Source: Candidatus Shapirobacteria bacterium
GTDB taxonomy: Bacteria > Patescibacteriota > Microgenomatia > VGLL01
Length of the DNA: 25,278 bases
Direction of reading: 5' to 3'
Assembly (NCBI GenBank): GCA_016866735.1
Contig: VGLL01000005.1
Location: 1-25,278, forward strand
Shown here: positions 6,830-14,397 of the stretch, in pieces
Position numbering within the stretch: position 1 is the first letter of the stretch
Layout of the letters: the number at the start of each line of letters is the position of its first letter
The notes under the pieces: generated by a model
What the model saw: only the letters and a program-made list of their open reading frames with translations
What the model was told of the DNA's origin: nothing
Databases searched by the model: none
Translations under genes and position numbers: made by a program

Positions 6830-7105
6830 CTAAAGAAGACTAAAGAGGGAGAAGCAAACGACTAGCCCCAAAAGAGCAATCAAAAAATACTCTAAGGCCA
6901 CCCACAAGTGCAGATCTTTTTTTTGGTAGTGGTGAATTATGCCCCAAAGGATATAACTGCCGGCCAAGACTAAAACGATAGTCTTTCTCCTCGAGAGCGT
7001 CCCGGCGAAGAAAAAGAAACTTAGAATACCCAAAAGGAAAACCGCACCAAGGAAAAGATAATCCCGGGGATATTCCTTGAATTCATGCAAAAGCTCCTTG
7101 ATCAT
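6830..7105 (-). CDS. Small membrane protein, unknown function
   Basis: A 91-aa protein with three predicted membrane helices: a polar N-terminal segment (KELLHEFKEYPRDY), then LFLGAVFLLGILSFFFFAG, a basic loop SRRKT, IVLVLAGSYILWGIIHH, a polar loop YQKKDLHLW, and a final hydrophobic helix. No family motif was recognised. Its ATG overlaps the stop of the CAP-domain gene by 4 nt (7102-7105), so the two are translationally coupled and probably work at the same membrane. The right REP element lies 11 nt beyond its stop. Confidence 0.75.
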   Translation of the reverse strand: MIKELLHEFKEYPRDYLFLGAVFLLGILSFFFFAGTLSRRKTIVLVLAGSYILWGIIHHYQKKDLHLWVALEYFLIALLGLVVCFSLFSLL

Positions 7106-8073
7106 AAAATCGCCCCCTGCGAACTTAAGACGATTATTAAGATTATAATACCCAAAAATGAGGCGTGAGCCAAGTTCCGGCCAGAAAGACGGGCTACCCC
7201 CCTCCTTTTTATGTGGGCCAGCTCAAAGGCGAAAAGCCCCGAGAGAAACCCAAGAGAGAGCAGTCCCACAACCTTAGTCACATCCAGCGGACTAAATACG
7301 GGAACTCTCCTGCTGCCCTCGACCAACGATGACGAAGGCACTTCGGCAACAAGAGGGGTTTCCGCTTTGGTTTCTGATTGAGCCTGAACCTGGGGTTGCG
7401 GTTGCGCTTTTACTTCCGTTTCTGGCTGCGGCGCTAACTGCGGTTTTTCCGCCGGGGCAACCGCTACTTCCTTCGCTTCCACCACGGGCTTCGTCGGTTT
7501 TTTAGCCACCACTGCCTTTGGGGTTCCGAAAAGTTGAACCACTAATGTCGTCTCTGTTCCCAAAAGAGTGCCATTAACCACCGCTACACCGATTTCCTGG
7601 TAACGACCGCCCAAGAGATTGTCTCGATGTGAAGGAGAATTAAGCCAAGCCTCAATTACCCCACTTGAGTCAGCAAAGTCCCGCGCTAAATTCTCGCCGG
7701 CATAAAGATAGCTATAACCGGCCTCACGGAAAAATGACCAGGGATCGCGTCCAGACGGAGAAGTATGAGCCCAGTAATTAAAAGCGAACATATCGCCCGC
7801 CTTACGACCGGCGGCCTCGGATAGGGTAGAACTAAACCGCAGGGCAGGCAAACTTCTCTCCGCCCGTTTTTGGTTGGTCAATTCCACAATCTTTTCCGGT
7901 GTAATACTTGAGGCAAAACCAAGGACTGATGGCTTAACTAACAGGAAGAAGTTAAGAAAAAGCTGAAAGGCCAAAAAGGCGAAAAGCTGGAGCACCAAGA
8001 AGCTGGGGTGCAAAAGCCGCGCTTTGTAATTGTTCTCTTCCGAGGGTACAAATAAATTCTTCAGCGAACTCAT
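7102..8073 (-). CDS. Membrane-anchored CAP-domain (SCP/PR1, YkwD-like) protein
   Basis: About 323 aa. Residues 27-52 are a membrane helix. A CAP domain follows (about 58-185): ELTNQKRAERSLPALRFSSTL, the cavity histidine in FNYWAHTSPSGRDPW, GENLARDF, and the second histidine in WLNSPSHRDNLL, ending in VVQLFG. Then come an A/P/E/Q-rich linker (about 187-255) and two more helices (about 263-285 and 303-322). Bacterial CAP proteins are secreted or surface proteins whose reaction is mostly unknown. The start is ATG at 8073; the TTG at 8076 would add one residue. A weak promoter (TTGACT, 17 nt, TTGAAT) lies upstream. It is the last of the surface genes in this island, coupled to a small membrane gene. 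Confidence 0.88.
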   Translation of the reverse strand: MSSLKNLFVPSEENNYKARLLHPSFLVLQLFAFLAFQLFLNFFLLVKPSVLGFASSITPEKIVELTNQKRAERSLPALRFSSTLSEAAGRKAGDMFAFNYWAHTSPSGRDPWSFFREAGYSYLYAGENLARDFADSSGVIEAWLNSPSHRDNLLGGRYQEIGVAVVNGTLLGTETTLVVQLFGTPKAVVAKKPTKPVVEAKEVAVAPAEKPQLAPQPETEVKAQPQPQVQAQSETKAETPLVAEVPSSSLVEGSRRVPVFSPLDVTKVVGLLSLGFLSGLFAFELAHIKRRGVARLSGRNLAHASFLGIIILIIVLSSQGAIL

Positions 8074-8144
8074 CAATCTAATTCAAGCCCAAATTAGCTC
8101 AATAGTCAAGACTAGGAAATCTCTCCCTTTTTGGGGCGCGTGGG

Positions 8145-11100
8145 TTACGAAGTCCGCCTACGAGAAGCAAAGTAACCGATAATGCTTAAAAGAATCAGTC
8201 CACCGCCTATCGGCAAAAGAAGCCTTTTTACCGAGGTGCCGCCAATTTTTTCTTCCCCGGGCTTTACTGTCCCTGCGGGCGCACCTTCCTCTTCCGTAGT
8301 TACACTTGGTGTCGCTTCTTCAGCTTCTTTCCCTAAAATTGAACCGCCGCTCTTGGCTTTCGGAAGAACCACTACTTGGCCGGTCTGCCCTGCTACCTGG
8401 CCAAGCGCTAAGGTAGGAGTAATTTCGACATAAGTGACTGTGCCGCCATCTCCGGTGACCACAGAGGCATTACCCGCCTTGTCCACAGAGCGCAATCCAT
8501 AGAAATAGTCTCGGTTAATTTCTAGGCCGGTATCTTCCCAAGTCACACTGGTATCTTTGGGGTTACCTGCCTGGACAACTAAAGTCCCGCCATCGGCTGT
8601 GAAGTTCTGCTCTTTCGAGCGATAAACGGCCACCGAGGCCAAATCATCATTATTTGGCGTTCTCCACTTTAGTCTATAGGTGTTAGAATTAATCTTCTCC
8701 TTAGAATATTCGGAGGGGGCAGCCGGCGGAGTTCTATCAATAATCGTCCAGGTTTCACTGCTAACGGTCTCGCCGTTACTCGTTGCTTCTACTTTGAAAT
8801 AATACTTAGCGTCGCTATTAACTTGAGAGGAGGTTACATCAACTGAACCAGTTTCCCCGGTAAGCGTGCTACCAAAAGCTACCCACAAATCCCCTTCTTT
8901 GTGATAATAAAACTGGGCCTGGATGGGCTTGGATTCAATTTGCAAGGCGGTGTAGGACAATTTGAAGTTATCAATATTTTTATACTCCGGCAGATTAGTA
9001 ATCTTAACCGCTAGGTTAGCCGCAGAAACTGGCTTAGCGGTAGAGAATAAGCCCGCGGAAAAACCAACCATAATAAGAACGAGAGTGGCAAGCCATTTCT
9101 TAATACTCTTCGAGTTTACCAAGACGAGTCCCGCAATAATCAATAAGAAAGCAAGAATCAGCCAAAGAGTGCTTGAACCGGTCGCGGCCCCTAAAACTTG
9201 CCCCGCGGTTGTCGCGGCACCAAGAACAAAGCTAAGGCTACCACCAACTGAAGCCGAGAGAGAGACTCCGAAACCAACCGCTGTATAAACAAAGGCAAAA
9301 TTAGAATATGAGGTCGTCATATCAGGGCTGCTGGGGCGGTTGGTTCCAGAGGCAACAGCCACATCAGGGTAATTGCCGTTTTCCTGACTGGAACTGATTT
9401 TTACCTGATAGGTGATAGTTCTGGATTCACCAGCCGGAATGTCTCCCACACTCCAGGTCAATTGTTGGCCATTCTGCGCCGGCTCACTGATTGCCCAACC
9501 GGTTCCGCCAGTGGACCCAGCGACGTAGCTGAATCCATTTGGCAAGACATCGCGAACCGAAACCCCATAAGCCGAAGAGGAAGCATCATTAGTCACGGCC
9601 AAAGTGAAATTAATAGTATCTCCAGGGCTCGCGGTTAAACCGATTTTATTGCTGGTTTTGGTTAAGGATAACTTAATCGGCTGTAAATCATTGAAAAAGT
9701 CAACGCTTACAGTTTGACCGCCTTGAGTTAGAGAAACATCATAAGCCGTCTTTGTTCCGCCGCTTGGTTTATACCCAGCCAAAACTTTTGAAGCTATATC
9801 TTCGGTGATCCGGTAACTGCCCAATAAAAGATTTGCAAAAGTATAGCAACCCTGTGGGTTTTTCCCATCGCCGGTCACCCCATCCATCGTCAATTCATTT
9901 TCAGCACCATTTTCGTGCAAGTGACGAAGATTAATGTTGACACCGTTGATGCCTGGCTCATTGTCGTCTTTAATCCCATCGCCATCATAGTCGTCGTATT
10001 TACAAACGGTAATGTTGCCCAATCTGATGTTGCCAAACTGTTGACTTGAAAACCATTGGCCAGAAGTCGTCACATTAATTTGTCGGCAATAAGGAGCTTC
10101 ATCGGTTGCACCAGACAAGTTAATTACTCCGCCGCTTCCGGCATTGGGACCGGTTTGGGTCCAACCGGCCTGATTCTCCTCACAAACATAATAAGTTCCC
10201 AAAACTAAGCCGTCAAGGTAATAACGATTATCAGATGGGCCGCCGTTACCGGTCAAAACTTCCTTAACAAAAGTCCAAGAGCCTTCGCCTTGTTTGTAAA
10301 GCCTGATTTTCCAGTCTCTAATTTGACCCTCTATTTCTGATTGGCGCGCACCATCCATATTTAGGTCTTCAAATTTACAACCTTGAACACGGGCTAACTC
10401 AAAATTGCCGATATTTACCGTTGTTTGTTGACCGCCAATAACCGTCACATTCTGACAAACCGGAGTAGTTGTCTGCCAACCCGATTGCGGACCCAACTCT
10501 TCTTTTACAGAATAAGAGCCAGGAATTAAGTTCGGGAAAGTCGCATCGCCATTACCATCGGTTTGGGAAAATCCATATTGAATTACTTGTCCCTCGCAAC
10601 CAGAACCTCCATAAACGCCAATGGTCCAGCCAGAAAGATTATTCTCTCCGGAATCTTGCTGGCCATTCATGTTATTATCTTGGAATTTATGACCAATAAT
10701 CGAGCCGTATTGAATATTGCCAAACCGCAAAAGTTGATTGAAGTCGCCAGAGGTATCAATCACCGTTTGCCAGCAAACCGGCCCCTCGCCTACAACGCTG
10801 TTTTGATTGACTACCGCTTGACCATATTCCGGACGAAGCGTGCCATTATCCGCAACCGGCACATCGCCAACCTTTGGCCAAGTCCGGGTCCAGCCTTCTT
10901 TAAGAACTTCACAAACTTGATAAGTACCCGGCAATAAATCTACATATCGATATTGCCCCTTAGTGCCCGTATTTGAAGTTACCACCTCAACCGGACCTTC
11001 CCAGTCTTTATATAATCTAATCGTCCATTCATTCATAAACTCCTCGCCGTCTTCACGCGGATTTCCGTCACCGTCCTCATCTTTAAATTTCATACCCTGA

Positions 11101-12527
11101 ACTTTACCTAACTCAAAATTACCAAAAGTTAAAGCAGCAACTTCCTGGCCTGAAGTGGTAATGCTCACCAAATAGCAAATCGATCCATTATGTCCCGGCC
11201 CGCTCGAAGGCCTGGTTTGATCCCAGCCAGCTTTTTTATCCTCGCAAACATAATAGTCTCCCTTGGCAAGGTTGATGAATCGGTATTGTCCTGTTTCCAC
11301 GTTCCCGGCTTCAGTTGTGTCATCGCCGGTCTTCATTGTTTTTAATTGATTCCAGGAGCTGTCGAAAAGGTAAATGTCCCAGGTATCCAGATAGCTATCT
11401 CCGCCTTGCCTCACCCCGTCATGGTTGACATCCCTAAACTTTCTTCCTTGAACCATCCCTAATTTAAAGTTGCCAAAATAAATAAATTCATTTTCACCGG
11501 GCTCTAAATCGACTTCCTGATAAGGCCAAGTGGGCCTGGTTTGGCTCCAACCAGCCTGATTGACTTCTTTAACCCAATAATTTCCCGGTGTTAAATTAGG
11601 AAAAGTAAAGTTACCGCTCGGATCAGTAATTTGAGTTGGTTCGCCAGCATCCTGGTCGTTATTTTTATTGCTGTCAATATAGATTGTCCAGTTAGCCAGT
11701 CCGCCTTCCCCTGGATCCTGGACATGATTTGTATTCTTATCTTCAAATTTTACGCCCGAAATTGAGCCGTACTCCTGGCACTCGTAAACATTAACATTAA
11801 TTCCCCCAGCATTATCATGCATTCCGTTTTGATTCCTATTAGTATCCGAGGGAGGGTCGCCGGCATACCAAATATCGTACCAATCGGAGATGACAAACTT
11901 GACATTGGTATCAGAAATCGAAATGGGGGTATAGGCACTGGCATAAGTATGAGTTGCATCATATGGCCCCCACATTACAATTCCCATATTCCCCGTTCCC
12001 ATATCAGACAAAAGCGAAGTAACCCCTCGATATTTAGCAGTCACGGGAATACCGAGCAAATCATCCCGGCGTGTACCCCAGGCATCACCGGTGGCATAAC
12101 CCGCATCAGCCCGATTGACAGTATTATTGGGGTCATCACCGCCATAACCATAATCGCCAACCGCTTCAAACAAATATTCACTAACGCCAGGCAGGGTAAT
12201 AGTTATCGGATTTGGTCCATCCGGATTAGTGGCGGAGACAAAGACTGGTCCTTGAATTTTTACCGGTACTTTACCGGCCAAACAGCTGTTGCTGCCCGCA
12301 TAAATAGGAATTAATTTACAAGTATTCGTGCAGAAATTCTGGCCTTGAATGACGTTGTCTGTCCCATCACATTCCTCTTGGCCAGCCCAAAGATAACCAT
12401 CGCCACAGGTCGGAAGTTGACAGCTATTTGAACATGAATCGGTGTTATCATTATTACCGTCATCGCATTCCTCTTGACCAGCCCAAAGATAACCATCGCC
12501 ACAGATTGCCGCCGCGCTGATACTCAA
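8145..12527 (-). CDS. Giant surface protein: Cys-rich repeats, six SdrD-B repeats, DUF11, Fn3-like (C-terminal part of a frameshifted gene)
   Basis: 1460 codons. Order: two CGDG...ECD...C Myxo-disulphide-type repeats (1-70); an unassigned beta-rich region (about 80-245); six SdrD B-like repeats (about 250-950) with cores such as GVKFEDKNTNHVQDPGE and GHKFQDNNMNGQQDSGE, probably Ca-binding; a DUF11 domain (about 955-1065); a membrane helix (about 1117-1137), a short basic loop NSKSIKK, and a second helix ending in a signal-like KPVSAAN (about 1143-1168); Fn3-like domains (to about 1390); and a tail LLLPIGGG-hydrophobic-RRRTS. It has no signal peptide: the TTG start is arbitrary and a TAA lies two codons upstream. 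The missing N-terminus is the gene at 12460-13650 in another frame. It looks like two surface proteins fused end to end. Confidence 0.85.
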   Translation of the reverse strand: MSISAAAICGDGYLWAGQEECDDGNNDNTDSCSNSCQLPTCGDGYLWAGQEECDGTDNVIQGQNFCTNTCKLIPIYAGSNSCLAGKVPVKIQGPVFVSATNPDGPNPITITLPGVSEYLFEAVGDYGYGGDDPNNTVNRADAGYATGDAWGTRRDDLLGIPVTAKYRGVTSLLSDMGTGNMGIVMWGPYDATHTYASAYTPISISDTNVKFVISDWYDIWYAGDPPSDTNRNQNGMHDNAGGINVNVYECQEYGSISGVKFEDKNTNHVQDPGEGGLANWTIYIDSNKNNDQDAGEPTQITDPSGNFTFPNLTPGNYWVKEVNQAGWSQTRPTWPYQEVDLEPGENEFIYFGNFKLGMVQGRKFRDVNHDGVRQGGDSYLDTWDIYLFDSSWNQLKTMKTGDDTTEAGNVETGQYRFINLAKGDYYVCEDKKAGWDQTRPSSGPGHNGSICYLVSITTSGQEVAALTFGNFELGKVQGMKFKDEDGDGNPREDGEEFMNEWTIRLYKDWEGPVEVVTSNTGTKGQYRYVDLLPGTYQVCEVLKEGWTRTWPKVGDVPVADNGTLRPEYGQAVVNQNSVVGEGPVCWQTVIDTSGDFNQLLRFGNIQYGSIIGHKFQDNNMNGQQDSGENNLSGWTIGVYGGSGCEGQVIQYGFSQTDGNGDATFPNLIPGSYSVKEELGPQSGWQTTTPVCQNVTVIGGQQTTVNIGNFELARVQGCKFEDLNMDGARQSEIEGQIRDWKIRLYKQGEGSWTFVKEVLTGNGGPSDNRYYLDGLVLGTYYVCEENQAGWTQTGPNAGSGGVINLSGATDEAPYCRQINVTTSGQWFSSQQFGNIRLGNITVCKYDDYDGDGIKDDNEPGINGVNINLRHLHENGAENELTMDGVTGDGKNPQGCYTFANLLLGSYRITEDIASKVLAGYKPSGGTKTAYDVSLTQGGQTVSVDFFNDLQPIKLSLTKTSNKIGLTASPGDTINFTLAVTNDASSSAYGVSVRDVLPNGFSYVAGSTGGTGWAISEPAQNGQQLTWSVGDIPAGESRTITYQVKISSSQENGNYPDVAVASGTNRPSSPDMTTSYSNFAFVYTAVGFGVSLSASVGGSLSFVLGAATTAGQVLGAATGSSTLWLILAFLLIIAGLVLVNSKSIKKWLATLVLIMVGFSAGLFSTAKPVSAANLAVKITNLPEYKNIDNFKLSYTALQIESKPIQAQFYYHKEGDLWVAFGSTLTGETGSVDVTSSQVNSDAKYYFKVEATSNGETVSSETWTIIDRTPPAAPSEYSKEKINSNTYRLKWRTPNNDDLASVAVYRSKEQNFTADGGTLVVQAGNPKDTSVTWEDTGLEINRDYFYGLRSVDKAGNASVVTGDGGTVTYVEITPTLALGQVAGQTGQVVVLPKAKSGGSILGKEAEEATPSVTTEEEGAPAGTVKPGEEKIGGTSVKRLLLPIGGGLILLSIIGYFASRRRTS
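9025..9180 (-). other. Internal helix hairpin joining two surface-protein halves
   Basis: Within the giant protein, FVLGAATTAGQVLGAATG leads into a membrane helix (LWLILAFLLIIAGLVLV), then the basic loop NSKSIKKW, then a second hydrophobic helix ending STAKPVSAAN, which reads as a signal peptide with a cleavage-like site. The first part looks like the C-terminal anchor of one surface protein and the second like the N-terminus of another, in one unbroken frame. Confidence 0.6.
12365..12504 (-). repeat. Near-identical 44-bp direct repeat (96-bp period) coding CGDG repeats
   Basis: Positions 12365-12408 and 12461-12504 differ at 2 of 44 bases by hand. Each encodes CGDGYLWAGQEECD of a Cys-rich repeat. 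The period of 96 bp is in frame (32 residues). The upstream copy lies right beside the frameshift that splits the surface protein, so mis-joining across this repeat is a possible cause. Confidence 0.8.
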
Positions 12528-13650
12528 AAATTATATCTAAATGATTAACAACCGAGTCGGCAGGAAGCGATGGGTTAAAACGGAACTCGATAAATTGGTT
12601 TTCGTCGTAACCAAGGATAGGCCACCGACCATTACTTGCCATTCGCACATTGTCACTCGCTTGCAGATCGCTTATTTCGCCCGGAGTCAATACCTGATGA
12701 ACCGGCGTAGTGGCATCCTCACCGCCAACCACTAAAAAAATAGTAAAATGATCTAAATCTGAAGCGGTAATTTTCTCGCCATCTTGACGCAAATTTTCTT
12801 TATCAACGACTTGGATCTCTTCTTTTGTTAACGGTTCATTTTTATTTTTGAGTTCCTCGGCTGATTTTTCAATATAGGAAACCTCAGCGGCCTGGTCTAT
12901 CGGCTTGGGCAGAGTGACATCATATCCAAAAGTGCCGTTTTCCATGCCGGTGGTAATATCATAGGCATATTCGGTGGCCGGATTAACGCCTTCGGGAAGT
13001 TTTAAATCACTGACTTTTACTTGTTGGATCTTCAAGGGGGTTCTTAAGGCTTCGTCTTTTGGCAAGCACTTAAATAAAACGGTAACTTTTTTCTCAAGCG
13101 GGAAAGTATAGCGGACGCTCAGCTGGACTTTATCCTTAGTTTCTGCTGTCTTGCCAACCAAGTCGGCATTCCACGACTCGTTCGGGGAATCCTTGATCTC
13201 CTCACTAGCCGAACAGATTTTTTCAACTGGGGTTTCTGTTTTCAGGCTGTCACTTTCCGGTGGTTCGACCGGAGTAGTCAGGTCTAAAGGAATTTCCAAA
13301 AGAGGAGACGACGCCGATTCGGTTGCAGGTTCTGTCGGAGAAGTTTCCAAAGCGGGCGTAATTTCCGCTGTCGGTTCCGCAGTCGGCTCGGCGGTAGGGA
13401 CAACGGTTGGCACCAGTGTTGGCTCAATAGTTGATTCGGTGGTTGATTCAGTAGTTAATTCAGTAGTTGGTTCAGTGGTTAATTCGGTGGTTGATTCGGT
13501 GGTTAATTCGGTTGGGGCAGGTGCTGTCTCGGTAACTTCCGGGGCCGGTGTCAATTCCTGGGCAAAAACCGGGCCATAAAGAAAAACGCCGCTAGAACTC
13601 TGCAGAAACAGAGATAAAATCGAGAGCCACGCAAAAAATCTCTTTAACAT
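12460..13650 (-). CDS. N-terminal part of the frameshifted giant surface protein
   Basis: 396 codons. A signal peptide (MLKRFFAWLSILSLFLQSSS to about VFAQ) is followed by a T/E/P-rich stalk with TTES/TTEL/EPT repeats (about 35-100), then a beta-rich region of unknown family with DLDHFTIFLVVGG and IEFRFNPSLPADSVVNHLDI. After FEYQRGG the frame reads the Cys-rich repeat DNA out of frame and stops at 12460. The sequence switches to the next gene's frame with a +1 shift between about 12530 and 12500, where a run of five T (12526-12530) and a GC-rich CGCGGCGGC are present. The start is ATG 13650, because a strong promoter covers the in-frame codons upstream of it. It probably forms one ~1,850-aa protein with 8145-12527 if the shift is an error or is programmed. 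Confidence 0.8.
   Translation of the reverse strand: MLKRFFAWLSILSLFLQSSSGVFLYGPVFAQELTPAPEVTETAPAPTELTTESTTELTTEPTTELTTESTTESTIEPTLVPTVVPTAEPTAEPTAEITPALETSPTEPATESASSPLLEIPLDLTTPVEPPESDSLKTETPVEKICSASEEIKDSPNESWNADLVGKTAETKDKVQLSVRYTFPLEKKVTVLFKCLPKDEALRTPLKIQQVKVSDLKLPEGVNPATEYAYDITTGMENGTFGYDVTLPKPIDQAAEVSYIEKSAEELKNKNEPLTKEEIQVVDKENLRQDGEKITASDLDHFTIFLVVGGEDATTPVHQVLTPGEISDLQASDNVRMASNGRWPILGYDENQFIEFRFNPSLPADSVVNHLDIIFEYQRGGNLWRWLSLGWSRGMR
13433..13516 (-). repeat. 12-bp tandem repeats coding the TTEx stalk
   Basis: Seven units of 12 nt (such as GATTCGGTGGTT and AATTCAGTAGTT on the plus strand) encode a TTES/TTEL/TTEP stalk in the surface protein. It is a low-complexity slippage-prone tract inside the coding region and probably varies in length between strains. 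Confidence 0.8.
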
Positions 13651-13668
13651 TTTCAGGGCAGCGGTCGG

Positions 13669-13697
13669 GTTATAGTATGTCAAAAGGGGGTTGTCAA
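13669..13697 (-). promoter_or_regulatory. Strong sigma70-type promoter P1 of the surface-protein gene
   Basis: Minus strand TTGACA (13692-13697), 17-nt spacer, TATAAC (13669-13674). The spacing is ideal and only one position of the -10 deviates from consensus. The expected transcript starts about 11 nt before the ATG at 13650, which rules out the upstream in-frame ATG at 13704. Confidence 0.7.
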
Positions 13698-13738
13698 ACC
13701 CCATATTTTCTACGCTATCTTCCCCACTATTTGGGCCA

Positions 13739-13768
13739 AGTATATTTTAGATCTTAATAACTTGTCAA
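13739..13768 (-). promoter_or_regulatory. Second promoter P2 of the surface-protein gene
   Basis: Minus strand TTGACA (13763-13768), 18-nt spacer, TATACT (13739-13744), just downstream of the sortase stop. Together with P1 it gives tandem promoters 71 nt apart, suggesting high expression of the surface protein. Confidence 0.55.
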
Positions 13769-13773
13769 TTGGA

Positions 13774-14385
13774 TCAATCAATCTCTTTCGCTATCACTAA
13801 GAGTCTTTTTAGCGCTGTCCCTGCCGGGTAACATGTCTGCAGTGTTAAACTCTTCCCGGTCGCGTGCTCTTTTACATATGGGGCAACCATATCGGGGGTA
13901 GCGATTACTTTTTCGGTTACCTCGTATTTATACTTCGACCCTTGGTAAAAAATATCAACTCCATCGCCGCTTTCCAATTTGTCAATCAAATAAAAAACGG
14001 CATTGTAGCGGGAAATGCTTAACGGCGCATTACTGGAATGGGCAAAAATAAAAACATTGCCTTCCTGTCCGGGAAAAACACTTCCTTTGGCGTGAGCAAC
14101 TCCTTTAAGAAGAATGGGCAAATACTCTTTAGGGTTATTGGCATCAGTGTCGGCAAAAACCTGCACGTTAATTCCCAGTCTTTCAATCATTAGGCCAAAA
14201 TCCTCTGAAACCGGTGTTACTTCTTTTTTAACCCCCCGAGTTCCATTATCTTCGCTGCGCGATAAGGTAATTTTTCTTTCCTGATAAGAGACTTCCTCCT
14301 TTATAATTGGCCCATAAATCAAAAAGAGAAGAAGGGCGCCGCCGCCAATTAGGAGAAAGCCCAAAAACTTCAATAACTTTTCCAC
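13774..14385 (-). CDS. Sortase (cysteine transpeptidase)
   Basis: A 203-aa membrane-anchored sortase, which cleaves a C-terminal sorting motif of secreted proteins and joins them to an acceptor at the cell surface. An N-terminal membrane helix (about 5-25) is followed by a spacer and the sortase barrel. The catalytic triad is visible: H116 in VFIFAHSS, C185 in LTLQTCYPAGT, and R194 in LKRLLVIA. The TLxTC and KRLLV motifs are typical. The start codon is GTG, 12 nt after the subtilase stop, so the two are likely cotranscribed. Probable substrates in the window end in LPLTA or LPIGG followed by a hydrophobic stretch and a basic tail. The sortase class (D or E type) is not certain. Confidence 0.92.
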   Translation of the reverse strand: MEKLLKFLGFLLIGGGALLLFLIYGPIIKEEVSYQERKITLSRSEDNGTRGVKKEVTPVSEDFGLMIERLGINVQVFADTDANNPKEYLPILLKGVAHAKGSVFPGQEGNVFIFAHSSNAPLSISRYNAVFYLIDKLESGDGVDIFYQGSKYKYEVTEKVIATPDMVAPYVKEHATGKSLTLQTCYPAGTALKRLLVIAKEID

Positions 14386-14397
14386 GAAAAATCTTTA

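Noticed and set aside
8101..8144. CCCC-AAAAA-GGG stem after the giant surface gene as a terminator
   Set aside because: Only 3-4 bp with a loop of five A and no T-run on the transcribed strand.
11817..12314. Open plus-strand frame of 165 codons inside the giant surface gene
   Set aside because: Antisense to a clear coding region with SdrD-like repeats; composition (Ile-rich, no motifs) is that of a shadow frame.
13151..13579. Open plus-strand frame of 142 codons rich in V, S and G
   Set aside because: It is the antisense reading of the 12-bp TTEx repeat tract of the surface protein; the repeats keep several frames open. No start signal or family features.
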